Of a stretch of 59,019 bases of DNA, positions 8,466-16,858 are shown one piece after another. Both the position numbers and the translations under genes were made by a program. Source of the DNA: Acholeplasmataceae bacterium UBA5617 (GTDB taxonomy: Bacteria; Bacillota_I; Bacilli_A; Acholeplasmatales; Acholeplasmataceae); NCBI GenBank assembly GCA_002424575.1, contig DIKN01000009.1, forward strand, positions 1 to 59,019, in the 5' to 3' direction. Every line of letters begins with the position of its first letter. Position 1 is the stretch's first letter. Below the pieces are notes generated by a model. It searched no databases and was not told the DNA's origin. It saw only the letters and a program-made list of their open reading frames with translations.

Positions 8466-9635
8466 TTATACAATGGACATCTCTTTTGCTGTGATAAACA
8501 TGATTTCTGATGCACGTTTCAACATCTCATGGGTATGAAGTGCAGAAACCATGCAACGAACTCGTGCTTTTCCTTTAGGAACGGTCGGGAAAACAATTCC
8601 TGACACATAAACCCCTCGCTTGAGGAGTTCTTTTGAAAACAACATGGTTTTTGCTTCATCACCGATCATAATCGGTGTGATTGGTGTTTCACTATGGCCA
8701 ATATCAAACCCTTTTTCAAGTAAGAGTTTCTTGAAATACTTTGCATTGTCCCATAAACGATCAGTATATTCTGTGGTTTCTTCAAGCATCTTGAATGCTT
8801 CGATGATGGCTTCTGCCGCTGCAGGCATCATGGCTGTAGAAAAAAGCAGAGGTCTTCCACGGTGAAGCAACCACTCAATCGATGCATGTGTGCCACATAC
8901 GTAACCACCAACGACACCAATCGCTTTTGATAAAGTACCAATGATAAAATCGACTTGACCATGTAACCCGAAATGATCAACTGTTCCACGCCCAGAATGT
9001 CCGAGAACCCCTGAACCATGTGCATCATCCACATAGGTCATCGCATGATACTTTTTTGCGAGTTTCACGATTTCTGGAAGATTTGCGATATCACCATCCA
9101 TTGAAAAAACGCCATCCGTGATGATGAGAACCTGATTGAAAGCATTTCTTTTTTCGATGAGTACACGTTCAAGATCAACCATATCTGAATGTTTATAGAC
9201 CGCACGTGAGGCTTTTGAAAGCCTTACACCATCGATAATGGACGCGTGATTGAGTTCATCACTGATGATGAGATCCCCTTCTTCAGTGATTGCTTGAATC
9301 ACGCCTGCATTGCATGCAAAACCACTTTGAAAAACAAGCGCTCTTTCTTCGTGCTTGAACCGTGCAATCACTTGATCCAATGTTTCATGAACGCTCATAT
9401 TGCCTACGATTGTTCTTACAGCACCGGCACCAACCCCATACTTTTCAATAGCACGAATGGCTGCTTGTTTCAAGCGTGGATGATTGGCAAAGCCTAAGTA
9501 GTTGTTAGACGATAAGTTAATCACTTTGTGACCATTCAAGATGATTTCAGCTTCACAAGGACCTTCATTGATCGGCAAAATGCGATAGGTTCCATTTTGT
9601 TTAAGTTCAGCAATTTTTTGTTCAAACGTTGACAT
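8466..9635 (-). CDS. kbl: Glycine C-acetyltransferase (2-amino-3-ketobutyrate CoA ligase)
   Basis: PLP enzyme of the alpha-oxoamine synthase family that cleaves 2-amino-3-oxobutyrate with CoA into glycine and acetyl-CoA, the second step of threonine degradation. At 389 residues it has the usual length. Visible landmarks are the PLP-lysine K237 in GTLSKAIG, YVDDAHGSG (201-209) and LSSNNYLG near the N-terminus. The start at 9635 is chosen for GGAG six bases upstream. It overlaps the end of tdh by 14 bases, so the two are translationally linked. The family also contains 8-amino-7-oxononanoate synthase (BioF), but pairing with threonine dehydrogenase makes Kbl the better call. Confidence 0.93.
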   Translation of the reverse strand: MSTFEQKIAELKQNGTYRILPINEGPCEAEIILNGHKVINLSSNNYLGFANHPRLKQAAIRAIEKYGVGAGAVRTIVGNMSVHETLDQVIARFKHEERALVFQSGFACNAGVIQAITEEGDLIISDELNHASIIDGVRLSKASRAVYKHSDMVDLERVLIEKRNAFNQVLIITDGVFSMDGDIANLPEIVKLAKKYHAMTYVDDAHGSGVLGHSGRGTVDHFGLHGQVDFIIGTLSKAIGVVGGYVCGTHASIEWLLHRGRPLLFSTAMMPAAAEAIIEAFKMLEETTEYTDRLWDNAKYFKKLLLEKGFDIGHSETPITPIMIGDEAKTMLFSKELLKRGVYVSGIVFPTVPKGKARVRCMVSALHTHEMLKRASEIMFITAKEMSIV

Positions 9636-10686
9636 TCTTTTCTCCTTCATCTAAGACAAGCACAACCTTGCCACTGTTGCCAGAAATCATGGTTGCCATC
9701 GCTTCTTCCATCTGATCAAATGGGAAAAAGTGGGTGATGATTTTTTCTAACTCAAGTTGTTTATGATGAATCATCGACGTCAATTGATCCCATGTTTCAA
9801 AGAGTCTTCGACCAACAACACCATAGATACTGACACCTTTAAAAACAATATCGTTAGATAAATCAATTTCAATCGTGGTTGGAACAATGCCTAAGAGAGA
9901 CATCTTCCCCCCTGCTTTCACGTATTTAAATGCTTGTTCAATCGCTTGTTTATTACCAGAAAACTCGGTGACGACATCAACACCACGACCATCGGTTTCT
10001 TCGAGAACACGTTTGATGACGTCTTCTTTAAGAGGGTTAATAACAACATGTGCTCCCAGTTCTTTCGCTAATCGGATTCGATAATCGTTAATTTCAATCG
10101 CAATAATCTTTTTTGAACCCATTGCTTTTGCAATGTTAACACCCATTAAACCGATCGGACCACATCCCACGACGGCGACCGTTTTATCCACGATATCAAA
10201 ATGCATCATGGTATGAACTGCATTGCCAAGAGGTTCCTGAATGGATAAATATTTAGGTTCAGTTTTGGTCTGATTGACAATCAAATTGTAAGCAGGCATC
10301 TTTGCATATTCGGCAAAACATCCATCGGTATCCACACCAATGATTTTGGTGTTTTCACAGATGTGATATTCACCACGTTTACAAAACTCACATGTTCCAC
10401 AGACAATGTGTGATTCAGCAGATACAATGTCACCCAGTTTTATGTTTTTGACATCACGACCAACCTTAATCACACGTCCTGAAAATTCATGACCAATCGT
10501 GAGTGGTGGTTTTATTCGACCTTGGCTCCATCGGTCCCATTTATAGATGTGGACGTCCGTTCCACAAATCGATGTGGCAAGAACCTTGATCAAAACTTCA
10601 TCAGATTTAATGTCATCTGGCACTTTTTTAGTGACCTTTTTAAATCCAACTTCACGAGCTTCTTTGATGTAAGCAGTCATTTCCAT
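9622..10686 (-). CDS. tdh: L-threonine 3-dehydrogenase
   Basis: Zinc-dependent medium-chain dehydrogenase (354 residues) oxidising L-threonine to 2-amino-3-oxobutyrate with NAD+. The catalytic zinc site CGTDVH, the GHEFSG block and the structural zinc Cys cluster (CGTCEFCKRGEYHIC) are present, as is the Rossmann motif VVGCGPIGLMG. The start at 10686 (MEMTAYIK) has GGAGA about ten bases upstream; a longer frame reaches back to 10722 but lacks support. It is followed with overlap by kbl, together forming the threonine-to-glycine plus acetyl-CoA route. A TATAAT box and a cre-like sequence lie upstream. Confidence 0.93.
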   Translation of the reverse strand: MEMTAYIKEAREVGFKKVTKKVPDDIKSDEVLIKVLATSICGTDVHIYKWDRWSQGRIKPPLTIGHEFSGRVIKVGRDVKNIKLGDIVSAESHIVCGTCEFCKRGEYHICENTKIIGVDTDGCFAEYAKMPAYNLIVNQTKTEPKYLSIQEPLGNAVHTMMHFDIVDKTVAVVGCGPIGLMGVNIAKAMGSKKIIAIEINDYRIRLAKELGAHVVINPLKEDVIKRVLEETDGRGVDVVTEFSGNKQAIEQAFKYVKAGGKMSLLGIVPTTIEIDLSNDIVFKGVSIYGVVGRRLFETWDQLTSMIHHKQLELEKIITHFFPFDQMEEAMATMISGNSGKVVLVLDEGEKNVNV

Positions 10687-10730
10687 AGTAAAAAAATCTC
10701 CTTTTGGCATCCATCGTGTCATGCAATACT

Positions 10731-10759
10731 ATTATACGCTGAAAGGGCTTACAATACCA
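10731..10759 (-). promoter_or_regulatory. tdh-kbl promoter with imperfect cre-like element
   Basis: Minus strand: -10 TATAAT (10736-10731) with a weak -35 TGGTAT (10759-10754), spacer 17. Within the spacer is TGTAAGCCCTTTCA (10753-10740), which fits the CcpA cre consensus TGWAANCGNTNWCA at 13 of 14 positions but breaks the central CG, usually the most conserved pair. Confidence 0.4.
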
Positions 10760-10776
10760 TACCTTTGATGCCGTTT

Positions 10777-11925
10777 TTAATATTTATCCTGAGCGATTCT
10801 TAAGAATGCAACGGCATGGTGATCCATCTTCAATAAGTAATTTTTACCTTCATGGAAAAATGCAAAATCACGACGCATGGTGATGGTCGGGTTAGATATC
10901 TCTTCAAGAGGTATGTTCTTGACGTAGTCTCCGCTGAAGATGAAGCGGTGATTTTCATAGCGTAGTTCAATACGTCCAATTTCATCCATCGAGAGTGTCT
11001 CTTCATTCACAAAATAAAGAGTCGCTTGAGTTTGAAGTGGTGTTTGATGCAATGTTTCTTTGCGTGTACGTTGATACTTATTCCAGTCAATCAAATTATC
11101 ATATTTGAAACCCTGGATAAAACCATACTGATCCATGGTTCCCTGTGTTTTGCAAAACGAACAAGAAATGGTGTTTCCCATGGTATTGAGCGTGTGGACT
11201 TGGCCACATGCTGGACACGCATAAATGGCGTCTTCAAGCCCTTCTGCGAGGTTTTTTCCAGGACGTGGAATCATCTTTATCCGTTGATCGTCATAAGCGT
11301 TATAATAGAGTGCTTCTTTCATTTTTAGATTGATTTCATCAACGGTCATATCTTTGATTTTTTCTTTTGGAATCGTCAGTTCATAGTGCAATTCAATCGA
11401 GCGATTTTTTCTTTTTGCTGTCGCCCATCGTGGTTTTGAGAGGTATCCTCCACGCACGTTACATGTTATCACATCAATTTCAAGTTTTTTGATCAATTTC
11501 ATCGTGGATTCTTCGATGTATCCGGTCTCTCCATAAAAGGTCGTATCACCTTCAGGAAAAATGAGAATAGGGTAACCTCGTTTCACTGCACCGATCAAGT
11601 CTCTGACGGTTGATGTATCGCTTTGTCCTTTTTGTTTGCTGATGACATGTGCCACTTGACTGACTAAAAATCGGGTTGCTTTCTTTTTAAAAAGGGTTTG
11701 ATTAGCGACGATGAAAGGCACGTTTTTAAAGCGTAATGGAACATGGATAACATCGAACATAAACGTATGGTTTGCGAGCATGATAAACGGTTCTTTGCGC
11801 TTAAAACTGACACCTTGGCCCAGAAAGACCTGACGTTTCGCATCCATCCTCATCCAAAGATAAACAAGAGGTCTTAAAAGTTCTAACAGAATATTTTGTT
11901 GAATATCAATCCATCTTCTTTTCAT
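10777..11925 (-). CDS. PlsC-like acyltransferase with zinc ribbon (paralogue of 1312-2568)
   Basis: A 382-residue protein with the same architecture as the acyltransferase at 1312-2568: HX4D (NHTFMFD, H53-D58), PEGD (125-128), a shared GGYLSKPRW-type block, a four-Cys zinc ribbon (C237, C240, C255, C258) and a C-terminal domain of about 120 residues. Here the PEG motif is closer to the family norm. It is probably a membrane-associated acyl-CoA/acyl-ACP or acyl-phosphate dependent acyltransferase; the acceptor is unknown. The start at 11925 is two bases past the Nudix stop, with GAGG six bases upstream; the longer frame to 12024 would run through the Nudix gene. It is probably cotranscribed with the Nudix gene. 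Confidence 0.8.
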   Translation of the reverse strand: MKRRWIDIQQNILLELLRPLVYLWMRMDAKRQVFLGQGVSFKRKEPFIMLANHTFMFDVIHVPLRFKNVPFIVANQTLFKKKATRFLVSQVAHVISKQKGQSDTSTVRDLIGAVKRGYPILIFPEGDTTFYGETGYIEESTMKLIKKLEIDVITCNVRGGYLSKPRWATAKRKNRSIELHYELTIPKEKIKDMTVDEINLKMKEALYYNAYDDQRIKMIPRPGKNLAEGLEDAIYACPACGQVHTLNTMGNTISCSFCKTQGTMDQYGFIQGFKYDNLIDWNKYQRTRKETLHQTPLQTQATLYFVNEETLSMDEIGRIELRYENHRFIFSGDYVKNIPLEEISNPTITMRRDFAFFHEGKNYLLKMDHHAVAFLRIAQDKY

Positions 11926-11926
11926 G

Positions 11927-12463
11927 TCAGACCTCAACAAGCAAATAGTGCTGCAAAGCAATAATGGTTTTGCCATCGGTGATGGATCCATCTTTAAGCA
12001 TGTTTTGGATCTGATATTTATCAACGATCATCACATCGATGGTTTCATCTTCGTCCATATCTTTAGGATGCTCAATTTTATAGCATGCGCGGGCAACAAA
12101 TAGATCGAGTCTTTCATCGGAATATCCAACACAAGGATCTACTGCGTAAAGTTTTTCCCATATTTTTGATCCATAACCTGTTTCTTCTTCGAGTTCTCTC
12201 ATCGCGCACATCAAACCATCTTCACCAACAACATCCTTTTTGCCAGCTGGGATTTCGATGCTCATTCTTTCGATGGGATATCTGTATTGTTTGGTTAAAA
12301 TGACATGACCCTCTGGTGTGATGGGTAAAACACAAGCACCACCTGGATGTTTGATCACAACACGCTGACTGATTCTTCCGTCATGTAATTTGACTTTGTC
12401 TTCATATAATTCAAGAAATGTGCATGAGTATTTTAATTCGCGATGAATTCTTGTTTCTTTCAT
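11927..12463 (-). CDS. Nudix hydrolase, ADP-ribose pyrophosphatase type
   Basis: A 178-residue hydrolase with an intact Nudix box from GKKDVVGEDG to RELEEETGY (GX5EX7REUXEEXGU). The length, and an N-terminal strand region ending in VVIKHPGGACVLPI with KQYRYPIE, match the NudF/ADP-ribose pyrophosphatase group, which cleaves ADP-ribose to AMP and ribose 5-phosphate. The start has GAGG six bases upstream. The next gene begins immediately after its stop. The substrate is inferred from family resemblance only. Confidence 0.85.
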   Translation of the reverse strand: MKETRIHRELKYSCTFLELYEDKVKLHDGRISQRVVIKHPGGACVLPITPEGHVILTKQYRYPIERMSIEIPAGKKDVVGEDGLMCAMRELEEETGYGSKIWEKLYAVDPCVGYSDERLDLFVARACYKIEHPKDMDEDETIDVMIVDKYQIQNMLKDGSITDGKTIIALQHYLLVEV

Positions 12464-12523
12464 GATTAACCTCGCTGTTAAAAAGTATGTTATTGGTCAA
12501 TATCATTTAAATGATCTTGTGTT

Positions 12524-13720
12524 TTATCCCAAATCTTTTTCTCTGATGAAATGTTCATAAATCTGCAAAGCATCTTGAACGACTTGTGGATGAACATGAT
12601 CGAGTGTATCGTTGGGGGTATGATAAACATGACTTCGCGATGAATTTGTCCATGGCATACCAATCAATGTCGTTGCATGAACGCCCTTTTTAGCAAGTTC
12701 GGCTGCGTCTGTTCCACCCGTTAGAAAAGCTTGTCGTTGTGTCTTCACGTGGATGCCTAAAGTATGTGCGTGCTGGACAAGTTCATGAGCAAGTTTTTCG
12801 TCCAAAGGTACAAAATCATTAAGGTCAGATGTTAAGAAGAAAAGCTCTTTTTCATCATAAAGACAATCCATATTTAAGAGATATGTTTTCGTCTTTTTGA
12901 AATGATCATGATGTTTTTTCGCAAATGCTCTCGCACCGCGTAAACCCTCTTCCTCAGCATCAAAACTCATAATAATGAGTCTGGTGTGTTCTAATCCTTG
13001 ACCTTCATCGCGCAATTCCTTAAAATGTTTACCTAATGATATAGCGATGGAGGATGCAATCAAATTATCCCCTGCACCAGGGGCAGCTTTTTTGGATTGA
13101 AAGAACCACATTTGTCCCACCAAACATGCACCCAGTGATAAGAGAAGATTGGTTGATAGACTAAACCAATCGATATGAATCAAGATTTGAAGTGTTGATA
13201 TCAATGTCATAAGGATGACAAAAAAGATGGATCCCGTTGTTCTGAGGTTGTAAAGTTTAGGTTGGTGGATGAAAAAATTAAAAACATGTGCACTGTCATG
13301 ATGCCCACTGATAATGATTTGTTGTTTGACTTCCTGTTTAGGATCAATGATTCCAAAGACGTTGCGTGCCGTTTTTTTAGGGTAAAACGTATCCAAAAGA
13401 GGGAGATATAAAAAGAATTGCAAGGTCAAAACAAGTATAGAAAAGATGGACAAAAGCAGTGCAACAACGGGCAGATTCACCCATAGAAAACCAACACCCA
13501 TCACATAACAAAAAACAAGAATGCGAATCCATCCCAAAAAAGCACCTTGATAAACATCAAAATCGTCTTTTTTTGTCTGATCAGCAAACGTTTCTATTTC
13601 TGCATGAAGTTCATCGGCACATTCAAGACTAGCTTTTGTTCCTGCAAGACGTGGACCATGATGTTTAATCAAACGATCGACACGTTCAAAGACTTCTTTT
13701 TGTATCTTAACAGCATCCAT
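12524..13720 (-). CDS. Membrane-embedded M28-family zinc peptidase
   Basis: A 398-residue protein with the M28 metal ligands: HHD (in IISGHHDSAH), D in AGDNLIAS, EE in FDAEEEGL, D in NMDCL and a late His in SRSHVYHTPND. M28 enzymes are di-zinc aminopeptidases or related amidohydrolases. Two hydrophobic segments lie near the N-terminus (about 70-115) and two more (about 165-215) interrupt the peptidase domain, so the enzyme is predicted to be membrane-embedded. The start at 13720 has AGGTGA five bases upstream and overlaps the end of the preceding EEP gene by nothing but the stop region. The substrate is unknown. Confidence 0.8.
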   Translation of the reverse strand: MDAVKIQKEVFERVDRLIKHHGPRLAGTKASLECADELHAEIETFADQTKKDDFDVYQGAFLGWIRILVFCYVMGVGFLWVNLPVVALLLSIFSILVLTLQFFLYLPLLDTFYPKKTARNVFGIIDPKQEVKQQIIISGHHDSAHVFNFFIHQPKLYNLRTTGSIFFVILMTLISTLQILIHIDWFSLSTNLLLSLGACLVGQMWFFQSKKAAPGAGDNLIASSIAISLGKHFKELRDEGQGLEHTRLIIMSFDAEEEGLRGARAFAKKHHDHFKKTKTYLLNMDCLYDEKELFFLTSDLNDFVPLDEKLAHELVQHAHTLGIHVKTQRQAFLTGGTDAAELAKKGVHATTLIGMPWTNSSRSHVYHTPNDTLDHVHPQVVQDALQIYEHFIREKDLG

Positions 13721-13721
13721 A

Positions 13722-14822
13722 TTAATCACCTACATTCAGACGAAACTTCATCACGACAGGATGATGATCCGCATCACGAAACCCAAGATCAAGAGTCATG
13801 GCCCCTGGGGCACTTACGCCATCATAAGATAAGACAGTGATATTACTTGAAACGATATATCCATCAATGATGTAATACTGTGTTAACTCACTTTCAGGAT
13901 CATAAGGTTGATTGAGTAGACGACATGATGGTGTCGTTGTATCTATTTCAAAGGAATAACCGGTTGGTAAGTAAGTGTCTTCAATGGCATAAGCTTCCCA
14001 TAAACCTTCTTTAACTGGATAAAGATTAGAAGCTTCAGGGAAGGTTTGATTGAAATCACCTCCAACGATGACATAATGACCTGCTGTGTGAAGTTCTTCA
14101 AGATAACTTTTTAGAAAAGCCATTTCTTGTTCTCTTAAAGTACCACTTGCATCATATGCCGATAAATGAAGGTTGATGATATATAGATCTTGATCAATAT
14201 CTTCAATATCCAACACAGAAACCATTAACGCGCGTTTAAGATTCGCTACGCGAAGTGGCCAACTGAATGCTCCTGGGAGTTGATATCGTGTGGAGGAGCT
14301 GACATGATAGGTGGTATACGTTGCGAGTCCACTTTCAACATAACCGATATAATCTGTTAACGATACAGGAAAAGGCACGAAAGGTGACTTGAAATTGTAT
14401 GCGAACTGCGTGCTATACTGATCACCCAGTTGTCCTGTGATACCTAAAACTTGATCGATTTGATAACTTCGACGTGCTTTAAGATCGACTTCCTGGAGCA
14501 AATAAAAATCAGAAGGATAGTTCATGAGCGTTTCTTTTATCCCAGTAAAGTAATTTTCAACAACTTCGCGACTTGATGGGATGCCCTGCTTACCACCGTC
14601 CATGACAAAATCCTCAAGTTCACCTAATCCCGCATATCCGATGTTATAGATCATGATTGAAAGATCGGTATTGAGTGTGATGATTCGCTCCCGATTATTT
14701 TCAATCGGCAATTGGATCTCATCTTCAGGGCGATATTCGAGCAGTGTCATGATACCCAAAAAAGCACCAATGAGTACAAAAAGTGAAAGGAAAATAATCA
14801 TTACCATTTTAAGGATTTTCAT
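13722..14822 (-). CDS. Membrane-anchored endonuclease/exonuclease/phosphatase (EEP) family protein
   Basis: A 366-residue protein with an N-terminal transmembrane or signal-anchor segment (about 5-27) and a DNase I/sphingomyelinase-like EEP domain. Catalytic landmarks are YNIGYAG, LLQEVD, NLHLSAYD, GGDFNQTF and the terminal DADHHPV. The family includes Mg-dependent nucleases and phosphodiesterases or lipid phosphatases; this extracytoplasmic form could act on a lipid or phosphodiester outside the membrane. The start at 14822 is supported by GGAGGT six bases upstream. It is cotranscribed with the M28 peptidase. Confidence 0.8.
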   Translation of the reverse strand: MKILKMVMIIFLSLFVLIGAFLGIMTLLEYRPEDEIQLPIENNRERIITLNTDLSIMIYNIGYAGLGELEDFVMDGGKQGIPSSREVVENYFTGIKETLMNYPSDFYLLQEVDLKARRSYQIDQVLGITGQLGDQYSTQFAYNFKSPFVPFPVSLTDYIGYVESGLATYTTYHVSSSTRYQLPGAFSWPLRVANLKRALMVSVLDIEDIDQDLYIINLHLSAYDASGTLREQEMAFLKSYLEELHTAGHYVIVGGDFNQTFPEASNLYPVKEGLWEAYAIEDTYLPTGYSFEIDTTTPSCRLLNQPYDPESELTQYYIIDGYIVSSNITVLSYDGVSAPGAMTLDLGFRDADHHPVVMKFRLNVGD

Positions 14823-14877
14823 CACATAACCTCCCTTATTGACTTTCATGATTTTTATATTTTGATTTCATATAGTT

Positions 14878-14904
14878 CAAAAAAGGAACGCAAGAGCCGT
14901 TCCT
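14878..14904 (-). terminator. Terminator of the mesaconase/fumarase operon
   Basis: Minus-strand AGGAACG-GCTCTTG-CGTTCCT stem followed by TTTTT, starting at the stop codon of the beta subunit. Confidence 0.75.
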
Positions 14905-15460
14905 AATCTTCAAGTGGTTTTATTTGGTACTTTTTCACTTCATCGATGATCAAGTTACCACCATAGATATCATAGGTCACAATGGCGGGAAAATCTTTGA
15001 CTTCAAGACGATAAATAGCTTCTGCACCTAAATCATGATAGAGCACGACTTCAGAAGATATCACTTTGCGTGATAAAAGAGCACCTGCTCCACCAACTGC
15101 TTGTAGATATACCCCTTTTTCAACGATCATATCTTGAACAAAAGCATCACTTCGATCGCCTTTACCAATCATCACTTTCAAACCTTCCTTCATAAGACGC
15201 GTTGAATAAGCATCCATCCGGTAGGAAGATGTGGGTCCACACGATCCAATCGGTCGACCGGGTTTTGCTGGTGTTGGACCGACATAATAAATCACTTGTC
15301 CCTTAAAATCAATCGGTAGTTTTTCGTGTCGATCAAGTGATTCAACGAGTCTTTTGTGAGCTGCATCACGACCTGTATAAATGACGCCTGAAAAATAAAC
15401 AATTTCTCCAGCGCGCATCTTAGCGATATCTTGATCGGTAATCGGTGTTTTCACGTACAT
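14903..15460 (-). CDS. Class I fumarate hydratase-type beta subunit, probable mesaconase beta
   Basis: A 185-residue protein matching the C-terminal domain of class I fumarase / L(+)-tartrate dehydratase. It has YFSGVIYTGRDAAHKR near the N-terminus and GPTPAKPGRPIGSCGPTSSYRMD, typical of the small subunit of two-subunit enzymes. With the alpha subunit it would hydrate mesaconate to (S)-citramalate, as class I fumarases also do; the neighbouring glutamate mutase and citramalate lyase genes make this the likely job. The start at 15460 has AGGTGA four bases upstream and lies eight bases after the alpha stop. Confidence 0.85.
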   Translation of the reverse strand: MYVKTPITDQDIAKMRAGEIVYFSGVIYTGRDAAHKRLVESLDRHEKLPIDFKGQVIYYVGPTPAKPGRPIGSCGPTSSYRMDAYSTRLMKEGLKVMIGKGDRSDAFVQDMIVEKGVYLQAVGGAGALLSRKVISSEVVLYHDLGAEAIYRLEVKDFPAIVTYDIYGGNLIIDEVKKYQIKPLED

Positions 15461-15468
15461 ATGTTCAC

Positions 15469-16308
15469 CTATATGACACTTTCTTTATGGCGTGATGCAT
15501 GACATTGCAAGTTGATCGCAACTGGCAGGGATGCAATATGACATGGGTAGCTATTAATCTTGACAGCTAAAGCGGTTGTCGATCCACCAAAACCCATCGG
15601 ACCTACACCCAATTCGTTGATTTCATCAAGTAATTCTTTCTCTAATTGAGCTAAAACGGGATCAGGATTCACATCATGGATATCACGCATGATAGCTTCT
15701 TTGGCAATCATCGCTGACTTTTCAAGATTTCCACCTAAACCGATGCCAACAACAAGTGGGGGACATGGTTTTCCTCCCGCGTAAAAGATGGTATGGAGAA
15801 CAAGTTTTTTTATCCCTTCAATACCATCAGAGGGGACAAGCATTTTGACAAGACTCATGTTTTCAGACCCACCACCTTTAGGTGCTAGTGTGATTTTGAT
15901 CTTGTCACCTGGAACCAATTTCACATGGATTACTGCTGGAGTATTGTCGTTGGTGTTTCCACGAGTAATCGGATGTTTTGCCACTGATTTCCGAAGGAAA
16001 CCTTCTTCATAAGCCTGTCGAACGCCTTCATTGATGGCCTCATAAAGGTCACCTTTAAGATGAACGTCGTAACCCAATTCAACGAAAACAACAACCATAC
16101 CTGTATCTTGACACATCGGTTCTTTATGTTCCATCGCAATCGTATCGTTTTCAATGATCTGCTCGATTACATTTTGTCCGATTCCCGATTTTTCTTTTTT
16201 CAAAGCTTCTCTTAAAACATCAATAAAGGATTTTCCTATGTTGCAGTTTGCGTCAATCGCGAGCGCTTTGACGGTGCTTGTGATGGTTTCCATCTCAATA
16301 TATCGCAT
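15469..16308 (-). CDS. Class I fumarate hydratase-type alpha subunit, probable mesaconase alpha
   Basis: A 279-residue [4Fe-4S] hydro-lyase subunit. Cluster cysteines are visible in EPMCQDTGMVV, in GKPCPPLVVGIGLGG and near the C-terminus (INSYPCHIASLP). GGSENMS and NDNTPAVIH are also family signatures. It pairs with the beta subunit downstream and is divergent from the glutamate mutase operon, so it probably supplies the mesaconate-to-citramalate step of the methylaspartate pathway; fumarase activity may be shared. The start at 16308 has GGGTGA four bases upstream; the frame extends to 16398 but would then cover the divergent promoter region. Confidence 0.87.
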   Translation of the reverse strand: MRYIEMETITSTVKALAIDANCNIGKSFIDVLREALKKEKSGIGQNVIEQIIENDTIAMEHKEPMCQDTGMVVVFVELGYDVHLKGDLYEAINEGVRQAYEEGFLRKSVAKHPITRGNTNDNTPAVIHVKLVPGDKIKITLAPKGGGSENMSLVKMLVPSDGIEGIKKLVLHTIFYAGGKPCPPLVVGIGLGGNLEKSAMIAKEAIMRDIHDVNPDPVLAQLEKELLDEINELGVGPMGFGGSTTALAVKINSYPCHIASLPVAINLQCHASRHKESVI

Positions 16309-16324
16309 AACATCACCCAATCTC

Positions 16325-16352
16325 ATTATACACGAAAAAAAGTCAAACGCAA
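16325..16352 (-). promoter_or_regulatory. Promoter of the mesaconase genes
   Basis: Minus strand: -35 TTGCGT (16352-16347), 16-base spacer, -10 TATAAT (16330-16325). It is the only consensus -10 between the alpha-subunit start and the divergent promoter. Confidence 0.55.
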
Positions 16353-16365
16353 ATGAAGGAAGGTG

Positions 16366-16416
16366 TTGTATTTTTAGGCGCTTTGTATTACAATACAAGT
16401 GTATGTAAGCGTTTTA
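16366..16416 (+). promoter_or_regulatory. Promoter/operator of the glutamate-fermentation operon
   Basis: Plus strand: -35 TTGTAT (16366-16371), 17-base spacer, -10 TACAAT (16389-16394). An inverted repeat TTGTATT-AC-AATACAA (16383-16398) covers the -10, and TGTAAGCGTTTTAT (16404-16417), a cre-like sequence missing only the final CA, follows near the expected transcription start. Both would block transcription if bound. The regulators are inferred (CcpA-type for the second). Confidence 0.5.
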
Positions 16417-16447
16417 TTTTTTATCAATCTCGAGGCTGGAGGAAGTC

Positions 16448-16858
16448 ATGAAAACAATTGTTATTGGCGTTATCGGAGCCGATGTTCACGCTGTGGGGAA
16501 TAGAATCATCGAGTATACGTTAACACGCGAAGGCTATAACGTAGTCAACGTCGGTGTGTTATCGTCACAAGAAGATTTTATCAATGCAGCGATTGAAACG
16601 TCGGCTCATTTAATTATGGTGTCATCTTTATACGGACATGGTGAGTTAGATTGCCGTGGTATGCGTGATAAATGTAATGAAGCAGGACTTAAGGATATCA
16701 TTCTTTATGTTGGTGGAAATATCGTGGTCGGTAAACAAGATTTTAAAGATGTTGAAAAACGATTTAAAGATATGGGATTCAATCGTGTTTATCCCCCAGG
16801 AACGACCATCGATATGGTTCTCGACACCATCAAGGCAGACTTGGAGGGTCTTGAATGA
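16448..16858 (+). CDS. glmS: Glutamate mutase (methylaspartate mutase) sigma subunit
   Basis: A 136-residue cobalamin-binding subunit of adenosylcobalamin-dependent glutamate mutase, which converts L-glutamate to (2S,3S)-3-methylaspartate. The B12 signature DVHAVG (D12, H14, G17; family DxHxxG) places His14 as the lower cobalt ligand; SLYGHGE (60-66) and VGGNIVVG are further GlmS hallmarks. The length matches the family. GGAGG sits five bases before the start. First gene of a nine-gene operon; the next gene overlaps it by four bases (ATGA). Confidence 0.96.
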   Translation: MKTIVIGVIGADVHAVGNRIIEYTLTREGYNVVNVGVLSSQEDFINAAIETSAHLIMVSSLYGHGELDCRGMRDKCNEAGLKDIILYVGGNIVVGKQDFKDVEKRFKDMGFNRVYPPGTTIDMVLDTIKADLEGLE

